Assembly (NCBI RefSeq): GCF_003612015.1
Contig: NZ_RARB01000001.1
Coordinates: forward strand, 620,001 to 684,000
Source of the DNA: Pantoea piersonii
GTDB taxonomy: Bacteria > Pseudomonadota > Gammaproteobacteria > Enterobacterales > Enterobacteriaceae
Length of the DNA stretch: 64,000 bases
Direction: 5' to 3'
Below, piece after piece: positions 63,854-64,000 of this stretch (the stretch's first letter is position 1; every line of letters begins with the position of its first letter). Under the pieces are notes generated by a model. It was not told the origin of the DNA. It saw only the letters and a list, made by a program, of their open reading frames with translations, and ran no database searches. Both the position numbers and the translations under genes were made by a program.

Positions 63854-64000
63854 ATGTCATTTTCCCAAGCGGTGAGCGGCCTGGGCGCTGCCTCCAGCAA
63901 CCTGGACGTTATCGGCAACAACATCGCCAACTCCGCGACGGCGGGCTTTAAGTCCAGCACCATCGCCTTCGCCGATATGTTCGCCGGTTCAAACGTCGGC
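63854..64000 (+). CDS. flgE: Flagellar hook protein FlgE, 5' end (partial)
   Basis: The first 49 codons of FlgE, the hook subunit, run off the right edge. The signature SFSQAVSGLGAASSNLDVIG and NNIANSATAGFKSS is diagnostic of rod/hook proteins, and its place after flgD identifies it. AGGAG precedes ATG 63854. Confidence 0.95.
   Translation, partial: MSFSQAVSGLGAASSNLDVIGNNIANSATAGFKSSTIAFADMFAGSNVG

Overview
The window is about 64 kb of chromosome from a gamma-proteobacterium of the order Enterobacterales. Protein lengths and sequences and the gene order match, as I recall them, two E. coli segments: helD-mgsA-yccT-yccU-hspQ-rlmI-acyP-tusE-yccA-serT-agp-yccJ-wrbA-rut, and opgC-opgGH-yceK-msyB-lpxL-trhO-solA-bssS-dinI-pyrC-yceB-grxB-rimJ-yceH-mviM-murJ-flg. 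Here a third segment, sdiA-yecF-uvrY-uvrC-pgsA-glyW-cysT-leuZ, lies between them. The arrangement, the fairly high GC content and a LuxI-type synthase beside sdiA suggest Erwiniaceae (Pantoea, Mixta or Erwinia). That assignment is inference; no 16S gene is present.

Layout. 1-6 kb: the 3' part of helD, methylglyoxal synthase, small stress and RNA-modification genes, and yccA. 6.1-6.5 kb: a tandem pair of tRNA-Ser(UGA) genes with a stable-RNA promoter and a terminator. 6.6-11.7 kb: a glucose-1-phosphatase with a long TolA-like Ala/Lys tail, an aldehyde dehydrogenase, yccJ, wrbA and a DMT exporter. 11.7-17.6 kb: the complete pyrimidine catabolic operon rutABCDFG, with divergent rutR and a near-perfect RutR operator. 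17.7-20.8 kb: cycA, an extensin-like protein and a DUF4396 membrane protein. 20.8-27.1 kb: sdiA, luxI, yecF, uvrY-uvrC-pgsA and a tRNA Gly-Cys-Leu cluster. 27.1-40.2 kb is the most accessory part: two small envelope proteins, a SulP transporter, a YmgB/AriR-like protein with a possible small RNA upstream, an AraC/DUF2000 pair, a MarR-MFS-HlyD-OMF efflux operon, a Fur-box TonB receptor, two very small membrane proteins and a GH1-like protein. 40.3-47.3 kb: clsC and the osmoregulated periplasmic glucan genes opgC and opgGH. 47.5-58.8 kb: yceK to mviM, with an AT-rich stretch at 48.5-49.0 kb, a LexA box at dinI and a CTP-responsive leader at pyrC. 58.9-64 kb: murJ, flgN, flgM with a sigma-28 promoter, flgA, and flgBCD with the start of flgE.

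How the genes work together. The rut genes open the uracil ring, and RutR represses them from one operator. SdiA and its neighbouring synthase look like a complete quorum-sensing pair beside the BarA/UvrY regulator uvrY. The MarR operon would form one tripartite pump from cytoplasm to exterior. OpgG and OpgH build periplasmic glucans that OpgC decorates. FlgM and FlgN control late flagellar genes, while flgBCDE encode the rod and hook.

The least explained signals are the Agp tail, the sdiA-luxI junction with a 20-bp perfect palindrome, the terminated candidate RNA upstream of the YmgB-like gene, the AT-rich segment with a 13-codon reading frame, and the GH1-like protein whose acid/base position reads Gln. 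I saw no CRISPR array, insertion sequence, prophage or plasmid origin.
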